A DNA stretch of 12,333 nucleotides. Source: Caryophanales bacterium (lineage in GTDB: Bacteria > Bacillota_I > Bacilli_A > RF39 > UBA660). Each line of letters begins with the position of its first letter. The stretch's first letter is position 1. Positions 6,250 through 12,333 of the stretch are shown here, one piece after another. The stretch covers positions 1-12,333 of the forward strand of contig JAEEZV010000024.1 in the NCBI GenBank assembly GCA_016291995.1, read 5' to 3'. A model generated the notes under the pieces. It was not told the DNA's origin, did not search any database, and was given only the letters and a program-made list of their open reading frames with translations. Position numbers and translations under genes: made by a program.

Positions 6250-7512
6250 CTATCTAACTCCTTTGTAATTTCTATTTAATAAACTACTTTCTAATCCACT
6301 ATAAGTTTCTAGGGCTACACCGATAACGATTAACATACCGGTTCCACCGATTGAAACACTAGTTGGAAGTCCTGTATTTATAAAACTACTGAAAATAATT
6401 GGGATACCTGCAATAAGTGCAATTGATAAAGCACCAATTAAAGTAATTCTACCAATAACAGTACTAATATATTCTTTTGTTTCTGTTCCAGGTCTTACAC
6501 CAGGAATATATCCACCTTGTTTATTAAGGTTCTTTGATAATTCTTCTGGATTGATTTGTAAGAATGTATAGAAGAAACAGAATAATATAATTATTATCAT
6601 ATAAGCTGCGAAGCCTATAGGTGTTGTATAATTTACATATTTTGAAACAAATACCGCAAATGGTTTTTCACTATCCATAAGTCCAGCAATAAATGATGGA
6701 ATAGTAAATACTACTGATGCAAATATTACTGGCATAACGCTAGCGCTATTTAACTTAAATGGAATATAGTTTTGTCTAGCACCATATGCAGATAATGTTT
6801 GATTAGCATATTGAATTGGAATTCTTCTTTCGGATTTTTCAATATAGACTATTCCAACAATTATAGCAATATATACAAGTACAAATATTACATACTTGAT
6901 TATACCGATAAATAATGCTGTATCAGCATTTAATATAAATGTTTGGAATGTTTCTATAAACATATTTGGAATACTTGATATAATACCAGCCATAATTAGT
7001 AAGGAAATACCATTTCCTACACCTTTCTGAGTCATTTGATCACCCATCCATAATAGGAATGCTGTACCACCTGTTAAAATTATAGCAATTCTTAAATAAT
7101 CAAGTGTTGTACCATTGTTAACAAAAGCAAAAGCCATTCCAAATCCTTGTAAGAATGCAATAGCTAAACCTAAATAACGATTTATTTGGTTTATCTTTTG
7201 TCTTCCAACAGCACCTTCTTCTTTTAATTCACTAAAGTATGGAATAATATCCATTTGAAGTATTCCAGTAATGATAGATGCAGAGATATATGGCATAACA
7301 CCTAAAGAGAATATTGAAAATCTCTCTAATGCTCCACCAGATATAGCATCTAATAATTCCCATACTGATAGATTAGATACGGCTCCTTGTGTTCCAGGAA
7401 CAGGTATCGTTCTACCAATAATGAATACAAATAAACATGCTAATGTAAATAATACTCTTTTTCTAATATCTTTATTTTTTTTGTTAAATAATAACTTAAG
7501 TGTTTTAAACAT
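6250..7512 (-). CDS. secY: Protein translocase subunit SecY
   Basis: 420-residue membrane channel through which the Sec machinery exports or inserts proteins. Ten hydrophobic segments are visible, roughly at 20-35, 69-86, 115-132, 139-158, 167-180, 200-224, 257-279, 296-320, 352-377 and 388-404. The plug region lies around 58-70 (SGGALERFSIFSLG). The cytoplasmic loop IPGVRPG with R340 corresponds to the conserved arginine that contacts SecA and the ribosome. Slightly shorter than B. subtilis SecY (about 430) but complete. The ATG is 1 nt after the rplO stop, with GAGGTG inside the end of rplO as the binding site, so translation is coupled to rplO; adk follows after 1 nt. Confidence 0.98.
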   Translation of the reverse strand: MFKTLKLLFNKKNKDIRKRVLFTLACLFVFIIGRTIPVPGTQGAVSNLSVWELLDAISGGALERFSIFSLGVMPYISASIITGILQMDIIPYFSELKEEGAVGRQKINQINRYLGLAIAFLQGFGMAFAFVNNGTTLDYLRIAIILTGGTAFLLWMGDQMTQKGVGNGISLLIMAGIISSIPNMFIETFQTFILNADTALFIGIIKYVIFVLVYIAIIVGIVYIEKSERRIPIQYANQTLSAYGARQNYIPFKLNSASVMPVIFASVVFTIPSFIAGLMDSEKPFAVFVSKYVNYTTPIGFAAYMIIIILFCFFYTFLQINPEELSKNLNKQGGYIPGVRPGTETKEYISTVIGRITLIGALSIALIAGIPIIFSSFINTGLPTSVSIGGTGMLIVIGVALETYSGLESSLLNRNYKGVR

Positions 7513-7513
7513 A

Positions 7514-7951
7514 TTAAATCACCTCAGTTTTTCCACCAACATTTTCTATTTTTTCTTTGGCAGTATTAGAAAACTTGTTAGCTTTAACTGTTAATTTCTT
7601 AGTTAATTCACCATTACCTAAGATTTTAACCCCGTCTAATTCTTTATTAACTAATCCTGCTTCTTTAAGCATTTTAGTATCTACGACAGTACCGTCATTA
7701 AATCTTTCTAAATCTGATACATTAACTGTAGCATATACTGTTCTGAATTCGTAATTGTTGAATCCTCTTTTTGATAATCTTCTATATAATGGTAATTGTC
7801 CACCTTCAAAGCCAGGTCTTACGCCACCACCACTTCTAGCGTTTTGTCCTTTTTGACCCTTACCACTAGTTTTACCAGTTCCAGAACCAGGTCCACGACC
7901 GATTCTCTTACGATTTTTTGCTAAATCATTATTAAGTTCATTAAGTTTCAT
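7514..7951 (-). CDS. rplO: 50S ribosomal protein L15
   Basis: 145-residue early-assembly large-subunit protein with a long basic, glycine-rich N-terminal arm that threads 23S rRNA. MKLNELNND at the start, then GRGPGSGTGKTSGKGQKGQ and ARSGGGVRPGFEGGQLPLYR, are the L15 signature; the globular domain follows from about residue 65. The ATG overlaps the rpsE stop in a TAATG junction. This is where rpmD would normally separate the two genes; it is absent. GAGGAG at the end of rpsE serves as ribosome binding site. Confidence 0.98.
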   Translation of the reverse strand: MKLNELNNDLAKNRKRIGRGPGSGTGKTSGKGQKGQNARSGGGVRPGFEGGQLPLYRRLSKRGFNNYEFRTVYATVNVSDLERFNDGTVVDTKMLKEAGLVNKELDGVKILGNGELTKKLTVKANKFSNTAKEKIENVGGKTEVI

Positions 7952-8577
7952 TAGTTTAAAATCTCCTCAACTGTTTTTCCTCTTAAAGCTGCAACATGTG
8001 ATGGTGATTTTTGAGCTTTAAGAGCATTTAATGTAGCTCTAGCCATATTTACTTTTGTACTAGATCCTAAGCTCTTAGATAATACATCTTTAACTCCTGC
8101 AAGTTCAAGTACATCTCTAACTGGTCCACCAGCTTTAACTCCAGTACCTTCTGCAGCAGGTTTAAGCATTACTCTAACTGCTCCTTCTTTAACAATAATT
8201 TCATGTGAAATTGTACGATTATCAATTAATTCAACGTTTATTAAATTCTTGCTTGCGGCTTGTGTAGCCTTCTTAACAGCATCTGGCATTTCCTTAGCTT
8301 TACCAAGACCAATACCAACTTTGCCTTTTCTATTACCAACTACAACTGTAGCGGCGAAACGAAATTGACGACCACCTTTAACTACTTTAGTTACACGATT
8401 AATAAATATTACTTTTTCTTCTAAGTCGCTTTTTGGTTTATCGAATGTTTTTCTTCTAGGGCGGTTATTATTCTTCTTGTTATCATTTCTTCTTACTGAT
8501 TTTTCATCTTTTGCGACTTTTTTAGTTTCTTCAACTTTTTCAGTAGTTTCAGTTGGTTCTTTAACTTCTTCGTTCAT
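7951..8577 (-). CDS. rpsE: 30S ribosomal protein S5 with N-terminal charged extension
   Basis: 208-residue small-subunit protein involved in decoding accuracy and mRNA unwinding at the entry tunnel. The conserved body starts at about residue 51 (DLEEKVIFINRVTKVVKGGR) and runs through GKVGIGLGKA, LKPAAEGTGVKAGGPVRDV and LSKSLGSSTKVNMARATL. B. subtilis S5 is 166 residues and reaches the same motif within about 10 residues, so some 42 residues are extra. Residues 1-25 are rich in Glu/Asp (9) and residues 26-50 in Lys/Arg (11). The extension is real: AAGGAGGA lies 6 nt before the ATG at 8577 and no other Met occurs before the core. It lies 15 nt after rplR. Confidence 0.97.
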   Translation of the reverse strand: MNEEVKEPTETTEKVEETKKVAKDEKSVRRNDNKKNNNRPRRKTFDKPKSDLEEKVIFINRVTKVVKGGRQFRFAATVVVGNRKGKVGIGLGKAKEMPDAVKKATQAASKNLINVELIDNRTISHEIIVKEGAVRVMLKPAAEGTGVKAGGPVRDVLELAGVKDVLSKSLGSSTKVNMARATLNALKAQKSPSHVAALRGKTVEEILN

Positions 8578-8592
8578 AAGTTTTCCTCCTTA

Positions 8593-8955
8593 TTAGAATT
8601 CTAATCCATTTTCACGTGCTGCTTCAGCTAAAGCTTTAACACGTCCATGATATAGGTATCCACCTCTATCGAATACTACTTTTGTAATTTTTGCCTTCTT
8701 AGCTCTTTTTGCAATTTCAGCACCAACAAGTTTTGCTCCTTCAACGTTTCCACCATTCTTGATGTTAAGTTCTTTTTCTAATGATGATGCGCTAACAAGA
8801 GTTACTCCTTTTTCATCATCGATGATTTGAGCTGTAATGTTTGCGTTAGATCTGAATACATTCAATCTTGGCTTATCAGCAGTTCCTGATAAACTTTCTC
8901 TGATTCTTTTATGTCTTTCAGTACGCATTTCATTTCTTGAAACTTTCTTTATCAT
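8593..8955 (-). CDS. rplR: 50S ribosomal protein L18
   Basis: 120-residue protein of the central protuberance that binds 5S rRNA together with L5 and L25. The basic N-terminus (RTERHKRIRESLSGTADKPR), the RLNVFRSNANITAQIIDDEKG segment and the ending FDRGGYLYHGRVKALAEAARENGLEF are diagnostic. Typical length. AGAGGAG lies upstream of the ATG within the 17-nt gap after rplF. Confidence 0.98.
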   Translation of the reverse strand: MIKKVSRNEMRTERHKRIRESLSGTADKPRLNVFRSNANITAQIIDDEKGVTLVSASSLEKELNIKNGGNVEGAKLVGAEIAKRAKKAKITKVVFDRGGYLYHGRVKALAEAARENGLEF

Positions 8956-8972
8956 AGATTCTCACTCCTCTA

Positions 8973-9512
8973 TTATTTAGATGCTTTCTTTCCTTCTTTG
9001 TGACGAACATGTTCACCTTTATAACGGATACCTTTTCCCTTATAAGGTTCTGGTTCTCTTACTTTACGGATATTAGCTGCAAATTCACCAACTACTTGCT
9101 TATCTGCTCCAGATACTTCAAGTTCAGTAGCACTAATTAGTTTTACTGATAATCCTTTAGGAATTTCTAATTTTACTGGATGAGAATATCCTGCTTGAAT
9201 AGTAAGTGTATTACCACTTGTAGCAAAACGATATCCAACACCAATTATTTCTAATTCCTTTTTGTATCCTTCACTAACACCAATTAACATGTTATTGATA
9301 TTAGCATTTGTAGTTCCATGAATTTGATTTGTAAATTTATCTTCTTTTACTCTTTCTACTGTTAAAGAAGTTCCGTCAACTTTAACACTTAATAATCTAT
9401 TAACTGTTGTTGTAAGTTCTCCCTTTGGTCCTTTAACAGTAACTGTATTATCTGTAACATCAACATTAACACCAGCAGGTATAGTTAAAACTCTTTTTCC
9501 AATACGACTCAT
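8973..9512 (-). CDS. rplF: 50S ribosomal protein L6
   Basis: 179-residue large-subunit protein near the sarcin-ricin loop and factor-binding site, built of two similar domains. It starts MSRIGKRVLTIPAGVNV and ends with the L6 signature EPYKGKGIRYKGEHVRHKEGK. The frame stays open upstream to a TTG at 9530, but the ATG at 9512 has GGAGGA 5 nt away, starting directly after the rpsH stop codon, and gives the conserved MSRIGK N-terminus and the usual length. The rpsH stop and this binding site are adjacent, implying reinitiation. Confidence 0.98.
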   Translation of the reverse strand: MSRIGKRVLTIPAGVNVDVTDNTVTVKGPKGELTTTVNRLLSVKVDGTSLTVERVKEDKFTNQIHGTTNANINNMLIGVSEGYKKELEIIGVGYRFATSGNTLTIQAGYSHPVKLEIPKGLSVKLISATELEVSGADKQVVGEFAANIRKVREPEPYKGKGIRYKGEHVRHKEGKKASK

Positions 9513-9517
9513 AACTA

Positions 9518-9523
9518 TCCTCC
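9518..9523 (-). promoter_or_regulatory. Ribosome binding site deciding the rplF start
   Basis: GGAGGA on the minus strand, immediately after the rpsH TAA (9526-9524) and 5 nt before the ATG at 9512. It rules against the upstream TTG at 9530. Confidence 0.85.
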
Positions 9524-9904
9524 TTACCAAATGTAAGCAATTACTTCTCCACCAACGTTATTCTTACGAGCTAACTTGTCAGTCATAACGCCCTTTGGAG
9601 TAGAAATAATAGCTATTCCTAAACCATTAAGTACTTGTGGTATTTCATCGATACCAGCATATACTCTTAGTCCTGGTTTAGAAATTCTCTTAAGTCCAGT
9701 AATTACTCTTTCTTTGTTTTGGCCATATTTTAAAGTTAATGTTAATGTGTTATCTTTTACAGTATATTCTTCAATAAATCCTTCTTCATGTAAGATTCTA
9801 GCTATTTCAGCTTTGATCTTTGAAGTAGGCATAGATACTTCTTTATTGCGCATTTGATTTGCATTACGTATTCTTGTAAGCATATCTGCAATTGGATCTG
9901 TCAT
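9524..9904 (-). CDS. rpsH: 30S ribosomal protein S8
   Basis: 126-residue primary 16S rRNA-binding protein that organises the central domain of the small subunit. MTDPIADMLTRIRNAN at the start, YGQNKERVITGLKRISKPG and VLNGLGIAIISTPKGVMTDK in the C-terminal domain, and the ending GGEVIAYIW identify it. It is a few residues shorter than the usual 132, with a reduced loop around residues 45-55. The ATG follows AAGGAGGG within the 30-nt gap after rpsZ, the longest gap inside this part of the cluster. Confidence 0.98.
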   Translation of the reverse strand: MTDPIADMLTRIRNANQMRNKEVSMPTSKIKAEIARILHEEGFIEEYTVKDNTLTLTLKYGQNKERVITGLKRISKPGLRVYAGIDEIPQVLNGLGIAIISTPKGVMTDKLARKNNVGGEVIAYIW

Positions 9905-9934
9905 TTTAAAATCCCTCCTTCTTAATTTCTGGTA

Positions 9935-10120
9935 TTACCAACTTGATTTCTTAATACCTGGTATTTGTCCTTTATATGCTAATTCTCTAAAACAAATACG
10001 GCAAATACCAAATTTGCTCATAACAGCATGAGGTCTTCCGCAAATACTGCAACGAGTATATTCTCTAACTTTAAATTTAGGTTTTCTTTGTGATTTTACA
10101 ATCATTGATTTCTTTGCCAT
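9935..10120 (-). CDS. rpsZ: 30S ribosomal protein S14, zinc type (S14Z)
   Basis: 61-residue zinc-ribbon form of S14 in the small-subunit head. C24 and C27 (TRCSICGRP) with C40 and C43 (GICRICFREL) form the zinc site; the ending IPGIKKSSW is typical. Length equals the canonical 61. An in-frame ATG at 10153 would add 11 residues overlapping rplE; the ATG at 10120 (MAKKSMIVK) has AAGGAGG 5 nt upstream and the conserved N-terminus. Also called rpsN1 or type Z rpsN. The zinc-free, longer S14 is not in this window. Confidence 0.97.
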   Translation of the reverse strand: MAKKSMIVKSQRKPKFKVREYTRCSICGRPHAVMSKFGICRICFRELAYKGQIPGIKKSSW

Positions 10121-10125
10121 TGTTT

Positions 10126-10132
10126 CCTCCTT
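10126..10132 (-). promoter_or_regulatory. Ribosome binding site deciding the rpsZ start
   Basis: AAGGAGG on the minus strand, overlapping the rplE stop codon (TAA, 10133-10131) and 5 nt before the ATG at 10120. It excludes the in-frame ATG at 10153. Confidence 0.85.
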
Positions 10133-10670
10133 ATTTCCTAAAAGGAACTCCAAGTTCTTTTAATAGATCTAATGCTTCTTCATTAGATTTAGCAGTTGTT
10201 ACTATAACAATGTCCATTCCTCTAACTTTTTCTACTTCATCAAAGTTAATTTCTGGGAAAATCAATTGTTCTTTAATACCGATTGTATAATTTCCTCTAC
10301 CATCAAAACTCTTAGGTGAAAGTCCTCTAAAATCTCTTACTCTTGGTAATGAGATAGAAATAAGTTTATCTAAGAATGTATACATATTTTCACCTCTTAG
10401 GGTTACTTTACATCCAATCTTATGTCCTTCTCTTACTTTGAATGAAGCGATTGATTTCTTTGCCTTTGTTTCTACTGGTTTAAGTCCTGTAATCTTTTCT
10501 AGATCAGCTACAGCAGCTTCAAGATTTTTTGAATTAGCTACAGCATCTCCAACACCCATATTAACAACGATTTTTTCAATTTTTGGAACTAACATTATTG
10601 TTTTATAGTTATGTTTTTCCATTAAACTTGGAACAACTTCGTTTCTATATTTTTCTTCTAGGCGGTTCAT
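10131..10670 (-). CDS. rplE: 50S ribosomal protein L5
   Basis: 179-residue central-protuberance protein that binds 5S rRNA and forms an intersubunit bridge to S13. MNRLEEKYRNEVVPSLMEKH at the N-terminus, VVNMGVGDA, ITGLKPVETKAKKSIASFK, and RDFRGLSPKSFDGRGNYTIG are the L5 signature. The ending VTTAKSNEEALDLLKELGVPFRK is also typical. Length is exactly the usual 179. AAGGAGGG lies upstream of the ATG, in the 20-nt gap after rplX. Its TAA overlaps the rpsZ binding site. Confidence 0.99.
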   Translation of the reverse strand: MNRLEEKYRNEVVPSLMEKHNYKTIMLVPKIEKIVVNMGVGDAVANSKNLEAAVADLEKITGLKPVETKAKKSIASFKVREGHKIGCKVTLRGENMYTFLDKLISISLPRVRDFRGLSPKSFDGRGNYTIGIKEQLIFPEINFDEVEKVRGMDIVIVTTAKSNEEALDLLKELGVPFRK

Positions 10671-10690
10671 ATAAACGCCCTCCTTCCAAA

Positions 10691-10996
10691 CTAGTCAATC
10701 TTTTCATTAGATTTCTTTGAAACTCTAATTTTTTTACCATTTTTGTCAAATTCAAATTTAACTTTTGTTGGTTTCTTTGTCTTTGTATCTACCAACATAA
10801 CATTAGAAATGTGGATTGGTCTTTCAACATCGACAATTTCACCAGTTCCATTATTGTTTTTTGGTTTTAAATGTTTTTTGCAAACGTTTACACCTTCGAC
10901 AATAACTTTATCATCTAACACTTTCGTAATTTTGCCTTCTTTGCCTTTGCTAGAACCAGCAATAACTACTACTTTGTCTCCTTTTTTTAATTTCAT
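10691..10996 (-). CDS. rplX: 50S ribosomal protein L24
   Basis: 101-residue large-subunit protein that starts 23S rRNA assembly and lies near the tunnel exit. A KOW motif is visible at about 4-30 (KGDKVVVIAGSSKGKEGKIT), then GVNVCKKHLKPKNNNGTGEI and IHISNVMLVD, characteristic of L24. Typical length for Firmicutes (about 103). AAGGAGGA precedes the ATG. Gaps: 26 nt after rplN, 20 nt before rplE. Confidence 0.98.
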   Translation of the reverse strand: MKLKKGDKVVVIAGSSKGKEGKITKVLDDKVIVEGVNVCKKHLKPKNNNGTGEIVDVERPIHISNVMLVDTKTKKPTKVKFEFDKNGKKIRVSKKSNEKID

Positions 10997-11022
10997 GAAC
11001 TTTTCCTCCTTATATTATCGGA

Positions 11023-11391
11023 CTAAAGAACTTCCTTCGCTAAACTTACGATTTTTGCGAATCCTGCATCACGAAGTTCACGTGCAACAGGTCCCAAAAC
11101 ACGAGTTCCTACTGGAGTTTTATCATCTTTAATGATTACGCAAGCGTTGTCATCAAATTTAATATAGCTTCCATCTTCTCTTCTTACTCCGAATTTACTC
11201 CTAACGACTACGGCTTTAACAACCTTACCTTTTCTAACAGTACCATTAGGAGTTGCTTTTTTAACTGTTGCAACAACGATATCACCGATATTGCCAGTTT
11301 TTACTTTACTACCGCCAAGAACTCTGATTATTGAAACTTCACGAGCTCCGCAGTTATCTGCCACTTTTAAACGGCTTTCTTGTTGTACCAT
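11023..11391 (-). CDS. rplN: 50S ribosomal protein L14
   Basis: 122-residue five-strand barrel protein at the subunit interface, forming bridges to 16S rRNA. The start MVQQESRLKVADNCGAREV is near invariant, followed by GDIVVATVKKATPNG, VVVRSKFGVRREDGSYIKFD and GTRVLGPVARELRD. Length is exactly standard. AAGGAGAA precedes the ATG within the 19-nt gap after rpsQ. Confidence 0.99.
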   Translation of the reverse strand: MVQQESRLKVADNCGAREVSIIRVLGGSKVKTGNIGDIVVATVKKATPNGTVRKGKVVKAVVVRSKFGVRREDGSYIKFDDNACVIIKDDKTPVGTRVLGPVARELRDAGFAKIVSLAKEVL

Positions 11392-11410
11392 ACTTTATTC
11401 TCCTTCCCTA

Positions 11411-11671
11411 CTAAAGAACGATAGCCTTTTCAATTACTTCAACTAATTCGTATCTTTTAGTTTTAGATAATGGTCTTGTTGCTACTAAGCGAACTTTGTC
11501 GCCAACTTTAGCTTTATTTTCTTCGTCATGAGCACAATATTTCTTGGAATATTTAACTCTTTTCTTATATATTGGGTCTTTTTTGTAAGTTTCAACTTTA
11601 ACAGTGATAGTTTTATCTGCTTTGTCGCTTACAACAACGCCAATCAATTCACGTTTTACATTTTCATTCAT
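11411..11671 (-). CDS. rpsQ: 30S ribosomal protein S17
   Basis: 86-residue OB-fold protein that binds 16S rRNA early in small-subunit assembly. RELIGVVVSDKADKTITVKV, the YKKRVKYSKKYCAHDEENKA segment and GDKVRLVATRPLSKTKRYEL are the S17 signature. Typical length. AGGGAGGA precedes the ATG within the 14-nt gap after rpmC. Confidence 0.98.
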   Translation of the reverse strand: MNENVKRELIGVVVSDKADKTITVKVETYKKDPIYKKRVKYSKKYCAHDEENKAKVGDKVRLVATRPLSKTKRYELVEVIEKAIVL

Positions 11672-11685
11672 TTTGACGTCCTCCC

Positions 11686-11880
11686 TTACCCTTCTAATTC
11701 TCTTTCTCTAAGGATTGTCTTGAATCTAGCAACTTCTTTTCTTAGTTCTCTAAGTCTCTTTGGATTCTCAAGTGAACCTGTTGCTTGTTTCATTCTTAAG
11801 TTAAATAATTCTTCTTTTGCTTCGGCAATCTTCTTAGTTATTTCTTCAGTGGATAATTTTCTAATTTCATTAGTTTTCAT
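11686..11880 (-). CDS. rpmC: 50S ribosomal protein L29
   Basis: 64-residue two-helix protein near the tunnel exit, part of the docking site for trigger factor and signal recognition particle. MKTNEIRKLSTEEITKKIAE, then ELFNLRMKQATGSLENPKRL and the RKEVARFKTILRERE helix, are typical L29. Its ATG overlaps the rplP stop in a TAATG junction, so translation is most likely coupled; no separate strong binding site lies next to it. Confidence 0.97.
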   Translation of the reverse strand: MKTNEIRKLSTEEITKKIAEAKEELFNLRMKQATGSLENPKRLRELRKEVARFKTILRERELEG

Positions 11881-12299
11881 TATTTTTCACCACTTTCTTT
11901 CTTAACAAATTTTGTCTTAATTGGTAACTTGTGAGATGCAAGTCTTAATGCTTCTCTTGCTGTTTCTTCATCAACTTCACCAATTTCAAACATAATTTTT
12001 CCTTGTTTTACAACTGCAACCCAAACTTCTGGATTACCTTTACCTTTACCTTGTCTTGTTTCAAGAGGTTTTTTAGTAAGTGATAAATTAGGGAATATAT
12101 TGATCCATACTTTACCACCACGTTTCATATATCTTGTCATGGCAATTCTGGCAGCTTCGATTTGTTGTGATGTAATCCAAGCACCTTCCATAGCCATTAA
12201 GCCATATTCTCCGAAACTAATCTTGGTATTTCCTTTTGATTTTCCTTCATATTTAATACGGAAAGTTTTTCTATGCTTTGTTCTTTTTGGCATCAACAT
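11880..12299 (-). CDS. rplP: 50S ribosomal protein L16
   Basis: 139-residue large-subunit protein that touches A-site tRNA and is added late in assembly. MLMPKRTKHRK at the start, WITSQQIEAARIAMTRYMKR (about 41-60), KVWINIFP, the PLETRQGKGKG loop carrying the arginine equivalent to E. coli R81 near the peptidyl transferase centre, and the ending REALRLASHKLPIKTKF identify it. GGGAGG lies 8 nt before the first ATG, favouring 12299 over the Met two codons later. Normal length. Confidence 0.98.
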   Translation of the reverse strand: MLMPKRTKHRKTFRIKYEGKSKGNTKISFGEYGLMAMEGAWITSQQIEAARIAMTRYMKRGGKVWINIFPNLSLTKKPLETRQGKGKGNPEVWVAVVKQGKIMFEIGEVDEETAREALRLASHKLPIKTKFVKKESGEK

Positions 12300-12313
12300 G
12301 AGAATTACCTCCC

Positions 12314-12333
12314 TTATCTTCTAGGATTTCTCC
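12314..12333 (-). CDS. rpsC: Probable 3' end of rpsC (ribosomal protein S3), partial
   Basis: Only the last five codons plus TAA are in the window. The frame reads RNPRR and stops at 12316-12314, directly before the GGGAGG of rplP. An arginine-rich tail and a stop abutting the next binding site fit S3, the gene normally upstream of rplP. A second frame ending in TAG at 12323-12321 cannot be excluded. Identity rests on gene order. Confidence 0.5.

Noticed and set aside
8973..9530. rplF start at TTG 9530
   Set aside because: It overlaps the rpsH end and adds six residues before the conserved MSRIGK; the ATG at 9512 has an ideal GGAGGA.
9935..10153. rpsZ start at ATG 10153
   Set aside because: It would add 11 residues encoded inside rplE; the ATG at 10120 gives the canonical 61 residues and follows AAGGAGG.
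1413..12299. UGA-as-tryptophan genetic code (mycoplasma-like)
   Set aside because: All genes run full length under the standard code, and every Trp I located is TGG, including conserved positions in L16, S8, S14 and SecY.
2366..12299. Autoregulatory RNA leader (S8-, L20- or S4-type) within the cluster
   Set aside because: Gaps between genes are 30 nt or less and hold only ribosome binding sites. No stable hairpin beyond the final terminator could be seen by eye.
1..12333. CRISPR arrays, insertion sequences, tRNA genes, phage or defence genes
   Set aside because: No direct repeats, transposase or integrase frames, or tRNA-like cloverleafs were seen. The window is packed with housekeeping genes and has no gene-free stretch above 60 nt.

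Overview
The window is a very AT-rich bacterial chromosome segment. Every gene I can support is read from the minus strand, so gene order is described here from high to low coordinates. It holds the distal part of the universal S10-spc-alpha ribosomal protein cluster (about 12333 down to 2366), followed by a short unrelated tail: a GtrA-family membrane protein, a HAD-like hydrolase and the N-terminal two thirds of NAD-dependent DNA ligase. The strong AGGAGG ribosome binding sites, the zinc-type S14 (rpsZ), the zinc-LID adenylate kinase and the order secY-adk-map-infA-rpmJ-rpsM-rpsK-rpoA-rplQ all point to a low-GC Firmicute. The absence of rpmD (L30), a trait known from Mollicutes, suggests the Bacilli/Mollicutes side, possibly an uncultured gut-type lineage. 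That placement is inference. Tryptophan is encoded by TGG throughout, so this is not a UGA-Trp mycoplasma code.

Layout on the minus strand: the last codons of a probable rpsC, then rplP, rpmC, rpsQ, rplN, rplX, rplE, rpsZ, rpsH, rplF, rplR, rpsE, (no rpmD), rplO, secY, adk, map, infA, rpmJ, rpsM, rpsK, rpoA and rplQ. Gaps are 1-30 nt or the genes overlap by 1 or 8 nt. No internal terminator is visible, so the set is most likely one long transcript whose promoter lies outside the window. Just after rplQ there is a rho-independent terminator, then an extended -10 promoter that starts the gtrA-like/HAD pair. A second promoter of the same build sits before ligA.

The cluster supplies ribosome subunits of both sizes, the protein-export channel (SecY), nucleotide balance (Adk), N-terminal methionine removal (Map), initiation factor IF1 and the RNA polymerase alpha subunit, so synthesis, export and transcription machinery are made together. 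The tail has no evident functional link to it.

I find no undescribed multi-gene system here. The points worth a second look are the clean loss of rpmD, a TTG start for infA that resolves an apparent N-terminal extension, an unusual P-loop in adenylate kinase, a charge-polarised extension on S5, the lack of any TGA stop codon, and the identical compact promoter/ribosome-binding-site module before gtrA and ligA.
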